Of a DNA stretch of 8,678 nucleotides, positions 6,508 through 8,678 are shown one piece after another. Source of the stretch: Rhodoferax sp. (GTDB taxonomy: Bacteria; Pseudomonadota; Gammaproteobacteria; Burkholderiales; Burkholderiaceae); assembly GCA_028292075.1 (NCBI GenBank), contig JAQGNA010000297.1, positions 1 to 8,678 of the forward strand. The letters are read 5' to 3'. Every line of letters starts with the position of its first letter. Position 1 is the first letter of the stretch. A program made the position numbers and the translations under genes. The notes beneath the pieces were generated by a model, which had not been told where the DNA came from, did no database searches, and saw only the letters and a list, made by a program, of their open reading frames with translations.

Positions 6508-7017
6508 ATGACCGATGCAGTCCTTGCCCCTCACCCGCCTCCTGCCGGTGACCGGCCCCGCCCCCCTTTCCCGCCCTTCGACCGCGACACCGCGGCACAG
6601 AAGGTGCGCATGGCCGAAGACGCCTGGAACACCCGCGATCCCGAGCGCGTGGCCATGGCCTACACCGCCGACAGCCGCTGGCGCAACCGCGCCGAATTTC
6701 CGCGTGGCCGCAGCGCCATCGCGCAGTTCCTCGGGGCCAAGTGGTCCCGCGAACTCGACTACCGGCTCATCAAGGAACTGTGGGCCTTCGACGGCGACCG
6801 CATCGGCGTGCGCTTCGCCTACGAATGGCACGATGCCGCGGGCCAGTGGTACCGGTCCTACGGCAACGAGAACTGGCAGTTCGACGCGCAGGGCTTCATG
6901 GCCGTGCGCCATGCGAGCATCAACGACCTGCCCATCGCGGAAGCCGACCGGCTGTTCCACTGGCCGCTCGGCCGCCGGCCCGACGACCATGCCAGCCTGA
7001 CCGATCTCGGTCTCTGA
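6508..7017 (+). CDS. DUF1348 family protein, NTF2-like fold
   Basis: 169 residues, cytoplasmic (no signal or membrane segment). The body matches the DUF1348 pattern closely: [19 protein letters not shown] (31-49), [13 protein letters not shown] (52-64), [13 protein letters not shown] (82-94), RFAYEWHD (102-109), SYGNENW (117-123), [13 protein letters not shown], and an [12 protein letters not shown] end. This family belongs to the NTF2/SnoaL-like superfamily of small cone-shaped alpha+beta domains; its substrate, if any, is not known to me. The first 24 residues are a proline-rich stretch that looks like an optional extension before the conserved FDRDTAAQK start of the domain. It is followed 16 bp later by a PPOX-family flavoprotein gene with its own ribosome binding site, so the two are probably co-transcribed. 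Family assignment is secure; function is open. Confidence 0.92.
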   Translation: MTDAVLAPHPPPAGDRPRPPFPPFDRDTAAQKVRMAEDAWNTRDPERVAMAYTADSRWRNRAEFPRGRSAIAQFLGAKWSRELDYRLIKELWAFDGDRIGVRFAYEWHDAAGQWYRSYGNENWQFDAQGFMAVRHASINDLPIAEADRLFHWPLGRRPDDHASLTDLGL

Positions 7018-7033
7018 ACCACAGGAGCCCGCC

Positions 7034-7585
7034 ATGGGACGCGCCTTTGCCGAAAGAGCCTTCACCCCCCGCGTGCAAGCCCTGCAGACCGCCGCGGGCA
7101 GCCGCGAGTCTTATGCGCGCATGGCGCAGCACGGCGACGCCGGCACCGCGCTGGGCGAAGAAGAAGCCGATTTCATCGAGGCCCGCGATGGCTTCTACCT
7201 GGCCACCGTGGGCGAGACCGGCTGGCCCTATGTGCAGTTTCGCGGCGGACCCCCCGGCTTTCTGAAAGCCCTGAACAGCCAGACCATTGCCTATGCCGAC
7301 TTCCGCGGCAACCTGCAGTACATCAGCATGGGCAACCTGCAGGGCGACGACCGCGTGTCGCTCATCCTCATGGACTACGCCGCGCAGCGCCGCTTGAAGA
7401 TCATGGGCCGCGCCCGGCTGGTGGAAGCCGCCGCCGACCCGGCCCTCGTCGCCGGGCTGCAGGTGCCGGGCTACCGCGCCCGGGCCGAGCGGGCCGTGGT
7501 GATCGCGGTCGAGGCCTTCGACTGGAACTGCCCGCAGCACATCACGCCAAGGTACACCCGGGCCGAGATCGAGGCGGGCGCGTAG
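7034..7585 (+). CDS. Pyridoxamine 5'-phosphate oxidase-family (PPOX) FMN-binding protein
   Basis: 183 residues, cytoplasmic. AGGAG (7023-7027) lies 6 nt before the ATG. An N-terminal helical arm (FAERAFTPRVQALQTAAGSRESYARM, residues 5-30) precedes a split-barrel core: DGFYLATVGETGWPYVQFRGG (52-72), then TIAYADFRGNLQYISMGNL (84-102) and DDRVSLILMDY (105-115), typical of putative FMN-dependent pyridoxamine-phosphate-oxidase-like proteins. These usually bind FMN or a related flavin and act as oxidoreductases of unknown substrate. The protein differs from true PdxH in length and pattern, so a role in pyridoxal phosphate synthesis should not be assumed. It is the downstream partner of the DUF1348 gene (16-bp gap) and is convergent with the M20 hydrolase gene 19 bp away. 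Substrate is unknown. Confidence 0.9.
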   Translation: MGRAFAERAFTPRVQALQTAAGSRESYARMAQHGDAGTALGEEEADFIEARDGFYLATVGETGWPYVQFRGGPPGFLKALNSQTIAYADFRGNLQYISMGNLQGDDRVSLILMDYAAQRRLKIMGRARLVEAAADPALVAGLQVPGYRARAERAVVIAVEAFDWNCPQHITPRYTRAEIEAGA

Positions 7586-7595
7586 AAGCGCCTCG
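7570..7595. terminator. Short inverted repeat at the convergent gene junction
   Basis: CGAGGCG (7570-7576) pairs with CGCCTCG (7589-7595) around a 12-nt loop that contains the PPOX stop codon. The convergent gene ends at 7605, so a hairpin serving both directions is plausible. There is no T-tract on either side and the stem is short, so this is tentative. Confidence 0.25.
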
Positions 7596-7604
7596 GCCTG
7601 CGCG

Positions 7605-8678
7605 TCAGAGCGCCTGCGCCAGCATCGCGTGCAGCAGCACGTCGGCCCCGGCTTTCAGGTGCGCCGGCTCGGCCGATTCGATCTCGTTGTGGCTGATGCC
7701 GTCCTTGCAGGGCACGAAGATCATGGCGGCTGGAGCCACGGTGGCCAGGTACACGGCATCGTGGCCGGCACCGCTCACCACTTCCATGTGGTCCAGGCCC
7801 AGTGCGTCGGCGGCGCGGGCCACGCTGGCGATGCAGTCCGGCGAGAACTGGCATGGCGGGTAGTACACCACCTGCTCCACCGCCACGCTGACCTGCGTCG
7901 ACGCGGCCACGTTGTCGCAGCCGCTGCGCAGCGCGGTGTCCATGGTCAGCAGCGCCGCATCGGTCAGGTTGCGAAAGTCCACGCTGAATTTCACCGTGCC
8001 GGGAATGGTGTTGCGCGAGTTGGGAAACACCTGCATGAAGCCCACCGTGCCGCGGCCGTGCGGTGCGTGGCTCAGTGCGATGCGGTTGACCAGTTCCACC
8101 AGCCGCGCGGCGGCCAGCATGGCGTCGTGGCGCAAGGCCATGGGGGTGGGTCCGGCGTGGGCTTCCATGCCGGTCACGGTGATGTCGTACCAGCGTTGCC
8201 CCAGCGCGCCCGGCACCACGCCGATGGTGCGGCCCGCCGCCTCGAGTACCGGGCCCTGCTCGATGTGGGCTTCGAAGTACGCGTCGAACATGCCGCCCGG
8301 CACCTCGCCAGCGGCCTGCGTGCCGGCATAGCCGATGTGGCGCAGTTCATCGCCCACCGACTTGCCCGCGAGGTCCACCTGCTGCCGCGCGAACTCCGCG
8401 GAGAAGGCGCCGACGAACACGCCGGAGCCCATCATCACCGGCACGAAGCGCGAGCCTTCCTCGTTGGTCCAGATCACGACTTCGAGCGGCGCATCGGTCT
8501 CGATACCGTGCTGGTTGAGCGTGCGGACGACTTCGAGTCCGGCCAGCACGCCGTAGTTGCCGTCGAACTTGCCGCCGGTAGGCTGGGTGTCGATATGCGA
8601 GCCGGTCACGACCGGCGCCAGGCTGTTGTCGCGTCCCGGCCGGCGCATGAAGATGTTGCCGATCCGGTCCACCGTTAC
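7605..8678 (-). CDS. M20-family zinc amidohydrolase (N-carbamoyl-L-amino acid hydrolase / allantoate amidohydrolase type), N-terminus outside the window
   Basis: Cytoplasmic metal-dependent enzyme of the HyuC/AllC/beta-ureidopropionase group, which hydrolyses N-carbamoyl amino acids, allantoate or similar ureido compounds. Numbering from the GTG at 8672, the metal and catalytic motifs are GSHIDTQPTGGKFDGNYG (His26, Asp37), WTNEEGSRF (Glu71/Glu72), EAHIEQGP (His136) and DGISHNE (His328). The dimerisation-domain stretch GMEAHAGPTPM follows the third motif. The GTG at 8672 is within the conserved VDRIGN strand, and the frame is open to the right edge, so about 50 to 70 N-terminal residues including the true start are missing. 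Visible length is about 357 of the usual 410 or so. All catalytic motifs in the visible part are intact. Substrate cannot be chosen from the sequence; no hydantoinase, allantoinase or pyrimidine-degradation gene is in view to decide it. It is convergent with the PPOX gene. Confidence 0.92.
   Translation of the reverse strand, partial: VTVDRIGNIFMRRPGRDNSLAPVVTGSHIDTQPTGGKFDGNYGVLAGLEVVRTLNQHGIETDAPLEVVIWTNEEGSRFVPVMMGSGVFVGAFSAEFARQQVDLAGKSVGDELRHIGYAGTQAAGEVPGGMFDAYFEAHIEQGPVLEAAGRTIGVVPGALGQRWYDITVTGMEAHAGPTPMALRHDAMLAAARLVELVNRIALSHAPHGRGTVGFMQVFPNSRNTIPGTVKFSVDFRNLTDAALLTMDTALRSGCDNVAASTQVSVAVEQVVYYPPCQFSPDCIASVARAADALGLDHMEVVSGAGHDAVYLATVAPAAMIFVPCKDGISHNEIESAEPAHLKAGADVLLHAMLAQAL

Noticed and set aside
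4087..7065. 992-codon open frame on the minus strand, opposite the deacetylase and DUF1348 genes
   Set aside because: It lies antisense to two recognisable protein families, crosses their boundaries and the hairpin, and its translation is a low-complexity Gly/Ala/Val/His/Arg mix without domains. This is the expected shadow of high-GC codon use.
8670..8672. GTG at 8672 as the start of the M20 hydrolase
   Set aside because: It is the Val of the conserved VDRIGN strand, and the family has about 50 to 70 more residues before this point; the frame is open to the window edge.
1..8678. Mobile element, CRISPR array, tRNA or rRNA
   Set aside because: No spaced direct repeats, transposase or integrase motifs, terminal inverted repeats, or recognisable tRNA/rRNA sequences were found by reading.

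Overview
The window is uniformly GC-rich, with strong G/C bias at third codon positions and long spurious open frames on both strands. This, with the protein families present, suggests a betaproteobacterium of the order Burkholderiales, probably Comamonadaceae-like (Variovorax/Acidovorax type). That placement is inference from composition and family resemblance, not from a marker gene.

Region 1 (1 to about 6400, plus strand) looks like the downstream half of an exopolysaccharide operon. It runs: the 3' part of wecB (UDP-GlcNAc 2-epimerase, supplies UDP-ManNAc); a YaiO-like outer-membrane beta-barrel protein; a six-helix inner-membrane protein of unknown function; an exported protein resembling six-hairpin (alpha/alpha-barrel) glycosidases; and a 736-residue exported protein with a GATase1-like Rossmann domain followed by a NodB-like polysaccharide deacetylase domain. 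The first four are tightly packed (14-bp overlap, 7-bp gap, 14-bp overlap). The deacetylase follows after 125 bp, and a GC-rich hairpin lies just after its stop. A coherent reading is a ManNAc-containing (or related) secreted polymer that is exported through or past the outer membrane and trimmed and de-N-acetylated in the periplasm. The polymerase/glycosyltransferase is not in the window and would be expected to the left. The phage N4 receptor glycan system (NfrA/NfrB, which needs WecB) is the closest known analogue that comes to mind, but no Nfr protein is visible here.

Region 2 (about 6440 to 7585, plus strand) is a separate two-gene unit: an NTF2-like DUF1348 protein and a pyridoxamine 5'-phosphate oxidase-family flavoprotein, 16 bp apart, each with a good ribosome binding site.

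Region 3 (7605 to the right edge, minus strand) is the C-terminal majority of an M20-family zinc amidohydrolase of the N-carbamoyl-L-amino-acid hydrolase/allantoate amidohydrolase type, convergent with Region 2 and cut by the window edge.

No tRNA, rRNA, CRISPR array, insertion sequence or phage gene was seen. No gene-free stretch exceeds 144 bp.
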